Positions 1 to 13,900 of a stretch of 64,000 nt of DNA are shown here, piece by piece. The notes under the pieces were generated by a model, which saw only the letters and a list, made by a program, of their open reading frames with translations, was not told where the DNA came from and made no database searches. This stretch comes from Tyto alba (Eukaryota; Chordata; Aves; Strigiformes; Tytonidae). The stretch is taken from contig NW_024881322.1 of assembly GCF_018691265.1 (NCBI RefSeq), positions 6,634,001-6,698,000 on the forward strand, written 5' to 3'. The position numbers and the translations under genes are program-made. Each line of letters opens with the position of its first letter. The stretch's first letter is position 1.

Positions 1-3000
1 AAGGAAGGGAGGGGTTTTGCTGCACTGCTGGCAGGCCTAGCCCTGGAATTTGCGGGTGGGGAGAAGGGGATGGGTAAACTTGCATTTAAGTCATCTGTGG
101 TTGTGCTGCCCATTCTAGGCTGCTTCCCTGAATCAACAAGCAAGTCCCCAAAGCTCGAATTCGCAGCAGCCCCGCAGGCCAGCGCCTGCACGGCGCAGGA
201 GCCTGCTGCCCAGATCTGGGGGTGCCCTCCCTGCCCTCAGCCCCCGCGTCGAGGCCCCAGTGCCTGCAACGGCTCCTACCCCGGTGACCCTGCAGCTGCT
301 TCAGCCTCGTGGCACCCGCAGTCCTCGGCCCCTCCTGAAGCTGGGAGAGCCCTCGATCTTACTCTAAATAAGCGCAGAAGAAATTACAGTTTTACTAGTT
401 AAACCAGACTGAATAAATAGGGTGAAATAGGAGGGAAGCAAGGAGAAAAACGTGCGTGACCCAGAATATCCTTTGTAGGGTTCAGTCAGTTGCTTTTGGG
501 ATCTGTTTTGAATTACCACTTTGGCTTCTCTTTAGAAGAAAGAGGAATTACCCATACTCTTCCATCTTTTGAGGAAGAATGTAGAGCAACATCTTTATAT
601 TGCCTCTCTAAACGATATGCATACATATAAGAGTTATTTAAGGTAAAGAATCTATAGATTATCGTCATTAGGCTCAATATTCACAAGCATGTTTTTCTAA
701 AAGGTTGTACTTGTTTTTGTTTACTTGTTTTTATTTATTCAGTATTCAGAAGCATGAACTTCTAAATTGTGACAGACAGAAGATGGAATATTTATATTTA
801 TTATGTAACAGGAGACACTGTATGTGATTACTATTTATTCACTCCTTTCTTCTTTAATCTTCAGAAATCACATTGCCTTTCTCTTTTTTTTTTTTTTTTT
901 TTTCTTTTTTCTTTTGGAGGCCAGAAATGAAACAGGACTGTACCTGCAAAAATTATTCCCTTTAGGGCTAGCCCAGTACAAGATGAAGGCTGAGTTCTCT
1001 CCATCCAGACATAACTATGCAGCAGAAATCTCCTGAAGAGGGATTAAAAAAAGAGAATGATAATGTGTCTGGAATTTCTTTTTGAAACAAACATCTCGCA
1101 GCAGATGCCAGTAGGAAGGATTTGGCGGGGAACTCAGATGACTGAAGTGTTTGGAAATGCCTGTCAATACTGTCTATTCCGCATCCCGGTGCGCAGCGCG
1201 TCGCGCGCGGCAAACACGGCGAATGAGCCGCTGGGTTTCAATGCCATCTGCCGATGTACTGTTGCAGCACCTTGGTGTCTGACTGCAAACAGAATGTAAT
1301 TCATCCCTATCTAAAACCTACTTTCAGAACAACAAATAACCTCATCCTCTACTTCTATTTGTTCTTCTTAATTGGAGCTCGTTAGAATGCTGTCACTTCT
1401 TGATCATTTCAATCTCTCCAGATACAAGAACTACAGAGAACTGCAGAGGTAGTGGTGAAGAGTGCTAGTTCAACAGCCTCTTCCAGTAGCATCAGCTCAT
1501 CCTTTTTCAGGATCTGAATACAGGGGTGCAGCCAAGCTATTTTAGCTTGGCATGACTTCTCTCTCCTTGAGCCTTCTGTGACATTGAACCATCTTCAGTG
1601 AGAAGAGGTGGTATTTCTAGCAGAGCAGTCCAAGACAGATTTTATGAAAAATTCACATAAAATGTAGAAAAAGGATGAGGATGGCCTCCAGCCAAGCTTT
1701 GGAGGTACCAAAAGCTTCTTCCCTTTCTGCATTTAGAGGGATTTTCCTGGGAATTAGCAGTAGTTCCTGCATAATACCAATTTCTTGCTCTCCACAGAAA
1801 GTTGGCAGAAACTGTAGAGAGCACTTTCCCTCTGACCTGACCCAAAAGTTTCAGCACACAATTTAAAAGAATCAGCTTGTTTTAGATAAGCTTGTTTGGA
1901 TAAGCTTATTTGAGATCCTAGGCTGCTATACCTCATGAGAGTGCGTCTACTTTGTTTTCCGTGTTTTTCAGTGCTTTTTGTCCATCAGGATCTTCATGCT
2001 CATTTGCTTTTTAAATGCCTCAAGCTGTTGCATATTTTATTGTCCTCCCAAAAGATATATCTGCCCTATAGTGTAGACACACCTGAGCTAGCTTCACACT
2101 GCTCAGGCAGTGCTGGTAGCAGCGTTGCTGCAGAAGCATGGGCCTGAGGGCAGGATTTCTGAGCTCCTTCAGCAGGTTTCACAGCCTGGTCCAAGTTCTG
2201 TGCTGTCAGGACTAACATGCTGGCAGGTCTCAGGTTCGTTGAGAGCTGAGTGCAGGCACTGCCATCACTGCGATGCAGCCTTCATAAATTGTGATGTTTA
2301 TGAAACAGTGAGTAGGCAGACGCGAAGCTGCCATTTAAACAAAACACCAGAAAAATTGTCCAACCTACAGCTTTTACATAATAAGAAAAAACGTGTTACT
2401 TCCATTATCTGAGCACAGGTTATCATTGAACAGAGTACTCTACGTTTTTCCTGATTTTTTTCTTCTCCTTACAATTCAGTTCTTTAAGTAATAAAGGAAA
2501 ATAGATACTAGTGATTAAACTGTAGGATATTCCTTCTTCTGGGTTCTTCAGCATCTCTTATCTCTCTGTGTTTGCCATATATGTGGAAAAAGAATGTGCT
2601 CTGAGGGAATATTCTTGGTACTGTGAAAATAGTGACAGCCACAACAAGCTGCTGGTTTCAGCACATAACAACTTTAACACAAAGATATCAGAGGAAATGG
2701 CAGATGTGAACTGGACCTAGTCTATTATAAGAATGGGAAGTTCAGTAGTTCTTTCTTTACAGTGAAATGAGCCACAGAACAGTTAAAACTTACAGTTCAG
2801 GCTGCAAATTTGTGGCAGAATCGTTTATATTGTTTATATATCCTGGCGGGATGAAATCAAAGTTAATGAGCAAATTCCTATAGCAGAATAGTTTATGTAC
2901 CTGCCTGTACTGTGTTACATTATTAACCCTTTTACAGGGTTAAGGAGAATTCAGATAATCAGCTGAAGATCTAGTTCAAGGTTTGAAACAGCCTAAATAC

Positions 3001-4770
3001 ACACTTGAATATAGCTGGTTTGTGAAAGTGACTCATCTGAAAGATTCCTTTTAATAAAATTATACGGTAATATGAGCTTACTGTTAGTAGCTCATTTCAC
3101 TGAATTTGAAAGGAAACACTTCAATGCATCATGTTAAGACCTGTGTCTTTGCATGGACAGGATTAACCAAGTTACACGGTCATTGCAGTTACAGAAAATA
3201 CTTGATTCTAGGGCAATAAGTCTGGTTTTTTCTCCAGAGTTCAAACTAAACCCTGGTGCTTAGTTGTGTTTCTTTTTACTGAATCTGTTATGAAATCACA
3301 TTGCTGAGCCAAGGATACAGGAAGATTTGCAGTTAATTAAATCTTCTGGCATGGTACACGGGTCCCACACAGGAACATTTCAGATGGGAGGAGATGCAGC
3401 CAGAAGAGCGGTGTGTTGCTATCGAGCCAGCAGGACTCCCAGCAATGCTTATCCTCTCCTGGGAATTGAAGGGTCTTGAAAATAGCTGGAAGTCAAGTTG
3501 TCCTTTGTCCTTTTCTTCATCTGCACAGGCTCAAAGCAGAACTCTGATGGAAAGGCTGGTCCTTTTGAGGTTAACAGGTTTAGTTAATTATTTGCAATTT
3601 GAACATCAGTAAAAATGTACAAAGATTTGAGAGTGCCAACTTGGCCTGCGTAAAGAAGCTGAGCCACTTGAAAGCTTACTTCTTAATGAAACCCTGGCAT
3701 GTACAGGCAGTCTTTTACTGACTGTTACAAAGGCCAGAGGTTTTGAGTTATAGGAAGTTATGGGGAAAAAGCTGTCATTTGAAAAAGTAATCTCTCTTGC
3801 CATTTAAGTTGCCTAAGCACATATTGTCATCAAAAGCAAAGTTATTAATTAAAAAAAAAAAAAAAAAAAATTGTGCTGCAGCAAAAAAGTGTCAGCCAGA
3901 GGTTAAATCTTGGCTCAAGCTGCTGTAACTTTGTTTCTAGAATTACATGTGTGATTTGATATGTAAGAGTGAGTTCTCCTGAAGTCAGCAGAACAATGCC
4001 AGCTTTCACATTTTTTTAAAACTGGTCAAATTTAAATGTGACTTCAGTACCTGACCCCAGTGCCTAAGTCAAAAGTAAAATGTCTGATCTATTTATGTAG
4101 ATCGAAAAGAAAGCACCTTCCCCTCAGTAGTAGTCAGGGCTCGTTAACAATCACAGTAGTATTTTACCTCATTATGACTTGAAATGTGACCCTCATAGAA
4201 ACAAATAGTTGGGCAATTGTAGGCTATGTTGACTTCATTAGCAAGATTGCATAAAACTGCCCAGCATATCGTGTGATACGTATGTTCTAGAAAACAAAAG
4301 AATTGTGCTTTAAAATGAGTTGAGTTGCACATCTATTTCTGGGGAACAGGCTGCTTGTTTGCTGTTTTATAATTTTTAACTTCTGCAAATTGTAACACCA
4401 GATGGCCTGTTGAGCCAACAATAGATCATCATGTCTCACCACAATGGGATCTCTTTCTGGCTAGCTTGTGTTGAAGCAGTTAGATGTCACTCCTCACCAA
4501 GCACATTCCTAACAACTTCACCTTAATTATTTTCTTCCATCTGGTCTGTGGTAGTATAAACAATTTCCTGCCTCCTTTCATAGCATCAGAAGTGCACATA
4601 AATAAGCAATCTAGTGCTGAAACAATTCTTTTGAACACATTAAATTCCATTCCTGGATGCTAGCAGATCCCACACTTTCATGGGTAACTGAATACTCATA
4701 CTAATTACAGTAAAGAGTTTGATAATTATTTCTATTTTTAAATTATGCTCTTTGATTTTTATTCCCACAG
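1..4770 (+). other. MYRIP intron (partial, 5' end outside the window)
   Basis: I see no coding exon here. It holds a GC-rich stretch at about 110-350, a T run at about 882-902, a very CpG-dense 60-bp patch near 1180-1240, and a run of about 20 A at 3851-3870. The rest is AT-rich intron sequence. The upstream exon of MYRIP that should precede 4771 was not found and probably lies before position 1. Confidence 0.7.
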
Positions 4771-4948
4771 AGGTCTCAGTCTGCATTCTCCCTGGCTAGT
4801 GAAGATATGCCCAGTAAAGGACTAGACCTTGCATCATCTGTGACTGAGGCTCTTTGGAGGCAGCAAAAAGGACAATTCAGGAAGCAGAAGGAACGCAAGC
4901 TCTCTGCATTACCCAGCTGGAAAAGTGTGGACAGACTAAATGAAACAA
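4771..4948 (+). CDS. MYRIP: MYRIP coding exon (first in window)
   Basis: This 178-bp exon lies between the acceptor ...attcccacag and the donor gtaaatatt. It reads [13 protein letters not shown]... and ends ...[13 protein letters not shown] plus one base (phase 1). [12 protein letters not shown] matches the MYRIP middle region just after the Rab27-binding part. Joined to the next exon it reads [18 protein letters not shown], which keeps the family reading. The segment is basic (QFRKQKERK) and looks disordered. No catalytic residues are expected. Confidence 0.92.
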
Positions 4949-7900
4949 GTAAATATTTCTAGTACGAATATGATTCTTTTTTTGGTTCTCAGTAACATGT
5001 GGAATAAATACAACTTAAATCAAGGACCTTCTCCAGGAAATTTCTGCTGACCTCTGTGCTTGCAAGGGTCGCATGTAAAAATGTCTCATTGATGATGTTA
5101 AGAACCATGATTTCATTGGGCTGTGTCATTGCTTATCCTACCTTTTTTTTTTTTTTTTTTCCCCCACCAAGAAAGGATTCAAAATTTTCGCCTTTGGGGA
5201 GTTGATTTTGGACTGTTAGGAAACGTTGGTCATCTAATTTGGATACGTTTCAGAGCTTATACGACACAAGAGCAGAAGCACCCTGCTTTGTCACCTGGTT
5301 ATCTGTTCTCTAGTTGAAGGAGTTTGCATCTGCCCATGGTATCCCTTTTGTTGCACAAGTTAACTATTGATGAGGTTACATGGTGAACCAAGCAGTGAAA
5401 TAATTCACATTTAGGGTTCCCCCTTGCACCTTTATTTTCGACCCCAGTGAATTCACCAATGCACTGTTCTGTGCAGCCCTACTAACTTCTGTTTCCACAC
5501 AAGTTTGAGGAAGCTGTGTGAGAAGGAACTCCACAGGCCAGCAATTCCCTTAGATCTGTCCTCTGTCTCCGTGCATTAGGTATGAATGTGAATGTGGGTT
5601 GGTGGATGGTGAGCAGCTTCCCAAGTCAGCCCCGTTCCTGAATCAGCACCCTGGGATAGAATGCAATTCCCTGCTTACTTCAAGATGACAGAAGTACAGG
5701 CTGTCACTGAAGAAGGTGGTTCCTGCTCTTGGGGCGGGGGGCGAGGTGTCCCACTTCCACTGCCTCTCGTGTCCTGGCTGTAGTGCTCATGAGGCCACAA
5801 GAGTGCAGCACCAGGCCACTGCTGCACAGAAGAGTTTGGTTAGTTTTCACCCCCCCAGCTGCACAAGGGGCAGGGCTGAACTGCTCACTGCAGTGGCAGC
5901 CCCTGGTTCCAGGTGACAGGGAACAGCAAAGCTGACGTACCTGCTGCTGTTGTCCTCCCATGGCACAGTCTGTTACCTGCTTCTTGTCTTCTAACAGCTG
6001 TAGAGCCCATCTGACCACTGTGTTAAATTGGTTCATGAAGCTAATAAACAAGCAGAAAACTTTCCTAGGGTGAGTTTACAGGTGCTGTAACTCCCACAAC
6101 TGGCTCACTACGCACTGGCAAGCAGAAACAGCCAAAATATGTGTTTGGGTTTAGTGGGGACTAGGGATGGGGGCTGCCCATCAGTTCAATTTGTGTATCT
6201 GTAATGCCAGTTGATAACCCGGGAGGCTGAAAATTAGGCAGTATCAATACCCCTCCTCCACCCAGAAAGGAAGTGTTAGTAAAGTAGTACTAAAATCTGA
6301 TTTAACTAAGTATGCATTACTTTGTGAACTGCTCATTCAAGCCCCTGCCAGAAGTGTTGCTCTCCTGGGCATTTTAGTGGAAGGCCTGTTTTCAGTAAAG
6401 CAGTTAATTGGGTGCTTAAATTTAAGAACCCACTTCAATCCCATTGAATTCAACTGTTGAGCAATTTAGTACTTAACAATTGCTTAAACCTAAAAAAATG
6501 ACAGATTGACCCAGATTCCTTTCAGGTGCTCTGCTCAGAGGATTTGTTCTGCTTCTTTCTAAGAACCACATTTGTGATGAAACTGTGCTGCCTATTGAGC
6601 TTATATTAAATAGCTGATTGTGTTAATATGTGTAAATATGATCTCACCTATGCAGTAGTAAACAGCTCTGTATTAGGATACAGAAAATTAAAGAAATCTC
6701 AACCAAGATTTTGGAGTAGTAACATCAGTGGGCTTTTTATTCGTGTAGCCAAAAAGCAGTTCACAATTCATTTTGATTACAGTTTGCACTGGTTTAGATG
6801 ATGACTCAAGAGCCAAATCATCAATCTGTGCCTTTTTCCCCTTTACCAATAGTTTCACAATGAGACTTCTTAAATCTATTTTCATTTTCACATGGATAAA
6901 ATAGAGCGTATACCCAAAGAATTGTGTGCAGAATCCATTCTTTCAAGTAAGTGACTTTGTTTTGGAAAATCAGGAAAGAAGCATCTGACATTACTTGAAG
7001 CTGGGATAAAAGTGAGTCAGCTTTCTGAATATAAAGTTCTCAGTGGCTTTCCTTTCCACCCTGCTTATCCTCTAAAACGTAATCAACTATTATCCTGTCC
7101 TTTCTTCAGATAACTGAGGATGTTTGAACAATTTTAATTTGTTGTTGCTAAACAAAATAAGGGGCTTTGGTTTGGGAGAGAAGATAGTATGTGGCACTCC
7201 ACTGCATTATGTTTGTATAATGTGGTGCAGCTGAATTCAGTTCCTGTTGGAGAGTTATGTTGTGCAGAGCTGTTTGCTTTATTTGAAGGAACAGTGTTTT
7301 TAAGAAAAGGTCTTCTTTCTCTCAAGAGAATCCTATTCTTAGATTAGTGAGCATAGTTGGAAAAAATGAACAAGCAGAAATTCCTTATTCTTGATAGCTT
7401 GTATGCTTTTTTTCTCCAAAATCAGCTGTTACAATAAAGAATTATCAGTTCTTCTTATAAATCTGACTTTAGTTATATCCTCAGCTGGTCACTGCTACAA
7501 GAAAACTATTACTATTTTGTTTTTTTTTTTAAGGAGGAGTAAGAATGACTTCAGTGATCGTTTTTCTCAAGTTCTCTGAATTGGCATGAAATTTAGGAAG
7601 TAAAAGCAAGCTAAAAGGACTCAAATGAGTAACAAGTACAAAAACTGTTCTAAAACTTATATAGCTCCTGGGTTGAATTACCATTTAATTATTGTTTCAT
7701 TTTAGTGGGAGTCTTTTGATGGTGGTAGTGCACCACAGACATTTTGGCGTTTTTTTAAACTAAGCGTACTTTCTTACTTCAAACCTATGTTCTTTATGAA
7801 CAATTCTGAGAAAAAAATTCGTATTCTTGAGCCCCAAGTATTTATAATCATGTAATGCAAGATGCTTGTATATCATCTACAACACGATCCAGGTTTTACT

Positions 7901-10900
7901 TCATCCATTACTAAATAATGATGTTCTGTTTACAATTTTAGAAAGCTAATAGTTTATAATAAGTATTTCTACACTTTTCTGGAAATTACAAATTTGAATC
8001 CATGGAAGGAATCCATAAGGCTGAAAAGTTCATTCAGTAGGCTGAGATTACTGTGTAAATCCCTGGCATTATATATTTATTCAGCTGCTGTAGGAGGTAG
8101 AGTCACCACATATTCACATTTCCCATGAAGGGACTTTTCAAGTTTGGTTGGAAATGAAATTTAAATTTAGAAAAAATGCAATGTTCTGAATTATACAGCA
8201 CTTTTTGACTGTATTTTGGCTTTTTTTTTTTCTTTTTTCTGTCAGAATTGTAAAACATACTCTGAAAAAGTGTAAGAATACAAGAGCAGCAGTGCTTGGG
8301 TCAGACAAAAAACTCATTTAGTCTAGGATACAACAGCAGCAGCAACAGCAACAATAAGCAAGAGCCTAGGAAATACTAGGAGAAAGCAAGTATTTTTCAT
8401 GCTGCCTCTGAGTTGAACCTCCAGCACTTTCAACTTAATGACTGTCTCAGCTAGAAGTGTTTTTCTGTATTTAGTAAACCTTAGTGGATTTCTCTTCCAT
8501 GTCCATAACCATCTATTTTAGCTCAGATTAATTTCTGGCATCCATTACACCCTTAGGCAAGAAGCTCCATAGGTCTGGTACCCACTGCATCCCACTTCTT
8601 TTGTTTGTTTTGAACTTTGATTTCTCTAGTAGTTAGGTTGGAAGAGATTCCCCCATCTCTTAGCATGTGTCTTCTGTCTTCTCCAGATGGCAGAGCTCTG
8701 TCTTACTTAATCATTCCTTGAATGGAAGCCCTTTCAGAACCTGGTGCAACCTTTGTTGCTCTTCTCTGGTCCTTTTTCCGTCCTTCCTCTTCAATATAGG
8801 AAACCAGAATTGCACACAGAATCGAAGACATTTGCAAAACACAGGATTTATACATGTCTGTGTACTGATGTACTCAGCCTTTCCTAATAATTCTTTTAGA
8901 AAAAGATTTGGTCCAAGTACTCTCACATTTTAAAGTCATCACCATGACTTTAAGTAGTGGTTTCTGATTAAAAGGAGCACAGCAGCATGGCTCACTACAT
9001 GAGGGAGTTCATGTAGCATCAGCACTTGCATTTCATTAGTTTTGTTGAAGTCTTCAATTTGTGGCCAGCTGATCACAAACTGGCAAGTAAAATGGGACTT
9101 TCACACTGTGATCACAATTGTTCTTGTTTGATTTTCATAGATCCGCCTTCTGTTTTTCAAAGCACTGATGGAAACTGGGTAGCTTTGCAGAATGTCACTT
9201 TGCCTCGTCCTCGAATGCTCGTCAAACCAAAGAGTCAAGTATTCGAAGCTCTGGAGAATGAATCCAGTGTTGTGTCTGCCTATGATGAGATGGGCTCAGA
9301 CAGTGAGGATGACTATGACTGGAATGTGGCCTTGAACAAACTGCGTGGGAGATCTCAGCAATTACCAGATGATTTCTGTTACAGCAATTCCCAGTATGGT
9401 ACTGAATGGGTTTATGGCAATGATCAGTACCAGGCAGTGACTTCCCCTTCCTCTGGGTTATACACCAATACTGAGACACTGTTCTCTGATTCAGAAACAT
9501 CTTCAGTAAATTCTTCCCAGGAAGCTAAAGGACCTAGCAAACTTCCCTGCCTACAAAGCAGAACTCAAAGTGATGTGCCCAGAATGGAAAAAAAAACATT
9601 TCCATGGAGAACTGGATGTAAATTTCAATCCACAGGCAACCAGTTTGGAGTATTCGGACAGCAGTGAGACTGAAGAAGTCTGTTATGATTTAGGAAAGAG
9701 GTCAAGAAGGTGGAGGAAGAACAAAGTGATCTCTGAAGAATTATGTGAAGAAAAAAATTACACAAAAGTCAACAAGATGAATTTAAGTCAGGTAAATGTG
9801 TTGAAGTTTATCAAATGCGTTCTCAAAAAGAGCTGGGCAAAACTAATTAAGCTATGCTGGCAATAATGTGAATTGTGAGTGGAAAGTACAGTGTGCTTGC
9901 AAGTTTTATCTTTCTCATGCCTCCTGACTGAGAAGAAACAAAACTGGAGAACTGTTACTCCAGCCTCAAGTACACAAGCACTGCTGGGAGCAGGAATGGA
10001 CTGGGTACTACAATTTACAGCAAGGATGTTGCACGGTTGAATAGTTCTTAAAAGTAACTAAAATTATGATGAGCGTAAGGAATATGATTTGAGGTAGGAA
10101 AATAAACTAGCCAGACGTCATTTATATTGCTTAGAAAAATTAGATTAAAGGGATGTCAGGGTTTCATATAATCCCCAGAGTAATGTATTGATCTTGGTAA
10201 AATGATTAAGTCTGAAGCAGAGAGCCCTACATGCAAACTGTACAAAGCAGTAGTGTAGGTGCATGAAGAACTGCAGACAGTGTAAACTTAACAAAGCTTC
10301 ATTTTGGGGTCTTAAATGAGGCATAGATTTTCACATGCTGAGATTATGCAGAATTTGTAGAAACCATACAAAATGCTCTTCTAAAAACTGTGTTGCATCT
10401 AGATATTAGACACCGAACAACTGATTATATGTAAATTGCAGTGAAGAAACAGACTTTTTCCATATTTTACTGCATTGCAGTAATAACCTTATTTTACAGC
10501 ATTGTAATAATAAGATGATAATTTGTTAACCATTATGTTTTCATCAGCATTGTAGAACAGGATTTCAGTTTAGCAGTCTAAAAGTCAGCTTTTGGGGTTT
10601 AATTTTCAAATAGTAAAGGTTGCTCTCTTGTTTGCTGCTCTCTGAGACTCACAGTGAAATGAAAACAGGCCCTTTCCTCTCTCCGTGCTCCAAGTCTAGA
10701 GAATTGTAAGCAGTTACGTTCTTTAACAATTGCGGTCATTTCATAACTCACAACTTAATTTCGATTTAAAATCAGGTATTTTTTAATCAAGATCCAGTAC
10801 CTAGATTAGGATAATGCTGTGGCATTTATTTAAAAATGTACTTTAGATTCAACACGGGAATACTGACTTTGTGACTTAGAGAGAATTCATTGTATAAAGT

Positions 10901-13900
10901 CTGAAGCAACTTGAAAAGGGAAACCTGAGAACAGATATCAAGATGTACTGTATTTGGGGAGAGTTTTTTGCCGCTTAATGATAGGTAAAAGAACAACGTG
11001 CTTTGCTGGGTTGCCTGTAGAAATGCTGTAAACGCAGTCATGAAGCAAGACATGAAAACTGTTCAGATAAAACCAAGGTCCTACTGTAATAAATTTCTGA
11101 TAACCGGATTGCTCATGTACCACAGAAGACTTAGATTCATGTGGAAACTGAACTGAGAAGTGCAACCTTGCTTTTAATTATAATTATTTTTCAAATTGTA
11201 ACTTTTTACAAGAAATTGCCACTCAAGCCACCAATCTCCATCTGCTTTCATTGTTATTAATAATATTGATATATTGGCTTTCATTATCTTTTTGAGAGGA
11301 GATGTTGCTTAGTGTAGCTGCAATTCTTGTATTTCTGAGGGAAAGTGGAATGGCTTAATGGATTCAAGTGAAGGAAGTGCCCTTGTTATGAGTTTGCTGC
11401 TTTGATCAGGAGGCCCTACCTGGTAATTACACCCCTCCTGCAGCCAGGTAAGGGGTGAGCGCTGTCAGACTGCTGGTCCCCACGGGATGGCGCTTGGGAT
11501 GCATTTATTGAAAATAGGAGCCCTGAAATTACACCAGCTCTCACAGAAACTGTCTGCAAACCTCACAGTTTGTGTCTTCTAAAAATTACAGTTTATGATT
11601 TTTGGTTTCCTATATGAATGGAGCTTTCTCTCAAGTGTTTATAGTATAACATGGATTTGGTTCTGGAGCCTCCAAGCCAGTACTTCGCTTGCTTGATTGA
11701 TTTTGGGGCTTTTTTTTGTTTGCTAAGATTACATTGAGTTATCAGCCATTTGCATGCAAGGATTTGGACAGTGTGTATGAGGAAAAGTGTATTTCCTAGT
11801 TCATTGTCTGCTAAAGGACTTATGGTTGCATAGAAACACTTAATTTTCTTTTAGTGAGACTGGTTTTGTGGCTGTGTTAGTCTGCCAGGCTCTCATTTAA
11901 GCTCCGTTTTCAGATACGGAGGTAGCCTTTTATACTTGTTTGCAGACATTAGTATTATATGTTTGTTAGATGCAAATGAGAATTTACACAATGATTTATA
12001 TGAACACAAAGGTGTCATTAAACTTACCAGGTAAAGTGTGAACAGTAAAGAAAAATGCAGTTTAAGATAGCATCTATTAAATAAATAATAATAATAGTAG
12101 TGCTTTTCAATGCATTTAGTACTTTTTATTGTTGACATAGGTTCTGAAACATTTTTAAATCTTTGTTAATCCATGAAAGAGGTGGCATCTCCTCACAAAT
12201 AGCTCACTGCCACCGTCTGAAAAGCTCAACACACAAGCCGAGCAGCCTACCAGTCACAGGAACCACAAAGTGTGGTGTTATAGGGTATCATTATCTCTGC
12301 GTGTAAGGAGGAACTAACAACTCTTGAAAGTGCAAATACTCCACCTGCTCATTGTAAGGAAGTTGGAAAACAGACAAGTGCATAATAGACATACCTGAAT
12401 CCAGCTGTAATAAAACCCTCAAGGTGAGTCCTCCCCCAAGAAACAATGTGTATTCATAACACAAATTTAGCTAATGTGGAATAAAACTGTAGGGATGCCA
12501 AGGCAACTCATGACTCTCACCTGTGCTGGCAAATGTAGAAAAAAGCTCTTCAAGTTTCCCAGCCAGTGAGTTCGGAAAATCCTTTTATATATGTCTTAAT
12601 GTGTAAGCTGGAATTGGGAATGTTTGGTAACTGTGTGACGTGTGGCTGTGTAACACAGCAGCTTGCTGCTGCCTGAAGAGGAATACCTCCTTCCTTCCTG
12701 CCTCCCGTGGGGTTCCCCTTGTCAGCTCTAGCACACCTTCTGACCCCTTTGCCAAGCCTGCACAACTCCTTAAACAAAGTCAAGGACAGGAGGCTGCAGG
12801 GTGGCTCTGGGTACCGCTAGGTTGTTACACTAGCTCACCTTGTTTCATAAAACTACATCCTCAATTTTTTTATCCTGCTGTAGCTGGGCGACTTCGCAAT
12901 ACTGTCCTGCCATGCCTTCCTCCAAAATACATGGGAAATCAGCTGCAGGGTTCTCCGGGATTTCACTGAGCTTTGGATAGAGGCAGGAGAGACCAGCCTA
13001 AAAGGTGCTGCCTTGTGTGATCCTAGGAAGACTGGCATTCAGGATCAAGAGGAGTTGTGATTCTGCTGTTGTCAGTAGGGATTCTTTAAATTAACTGGTG
13101 GTGCTTTCTGTGAGGTTATGTGTGTATTGCTACTCCAATATAGCTGCTAAGCAGTTCCAGCTAAGCAGGTCTATGTGAGAAGTCCCCAGAGGAATCATGC
13201 GTGTCTTGCTGCACGATGAAGTCTGTCAGTACTTCACAGTACAGCAGTGAGGTGGAAACGTGGGAAATCCTGCCCCTCTGGACTGCCAGCCTCCCTTGCT
13301 GCTCCACTAGTTTTTATACACGTATTTCTTAGCTTATTTAAACAAGAATAGCAAACTTTTTTCATTACAAGCTTGATCTGCTCAAATACCTGCATAGAAT
13401 GGGATTTTCTTCTCTTCTTTGCAGACTTGGCCCCGGGGTAAACCATACTCTTCCTGCCTAGACCTGCTGGAAGAAGCCCACACCACTGGTGCAGAGCTGT
13501 CAGAGCTCACTAGCAAGTCTTGTAATCCTAAACCACATTTTCATAGATGAGAGTAGGTTTATGGAGGTAACACAAGTAAGGAGGGGTTCTAATGATTAGC
13601 TTAGACTAGATCTCTTAACTATAAATAGCTCGAATTTAATGAGACGTATGTCCACTAAACTGTATTATCCTAAAATACAAGTGCACAGCTTAGCTGTGCT
13701 TTCTATCCTGTAAATCCCATAAATTATGATTGTTTCTCTCCTGGGTACAAATTGATGAACTGATTGATTCAGCAACAACTTTCAGATTTTTTTATAGTAG
13801 TTTAGTGATACATATTTTTTATTAGCAGATTGTTGGGCAGGGATTGTAATGAGTTATTGAATGACATGCAAAATATGTCTGGAAAAAAAATGTCTTCTTA

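Noticed and set aside
70..402. 110-codon open frame at the window start, containing SWHPQSSAPPE, which faintly resembles an upstream MYRIP exon
   Set aside because: No proper acceptor or donor, and the resemblance is only a few residues.
1422..1513. Open stretch after ctctccag (IQELQRTAEVVVKSASS...)
   Set aside because: It does not match the MYRIP exon expected before 4771, and no convincing donor follows.
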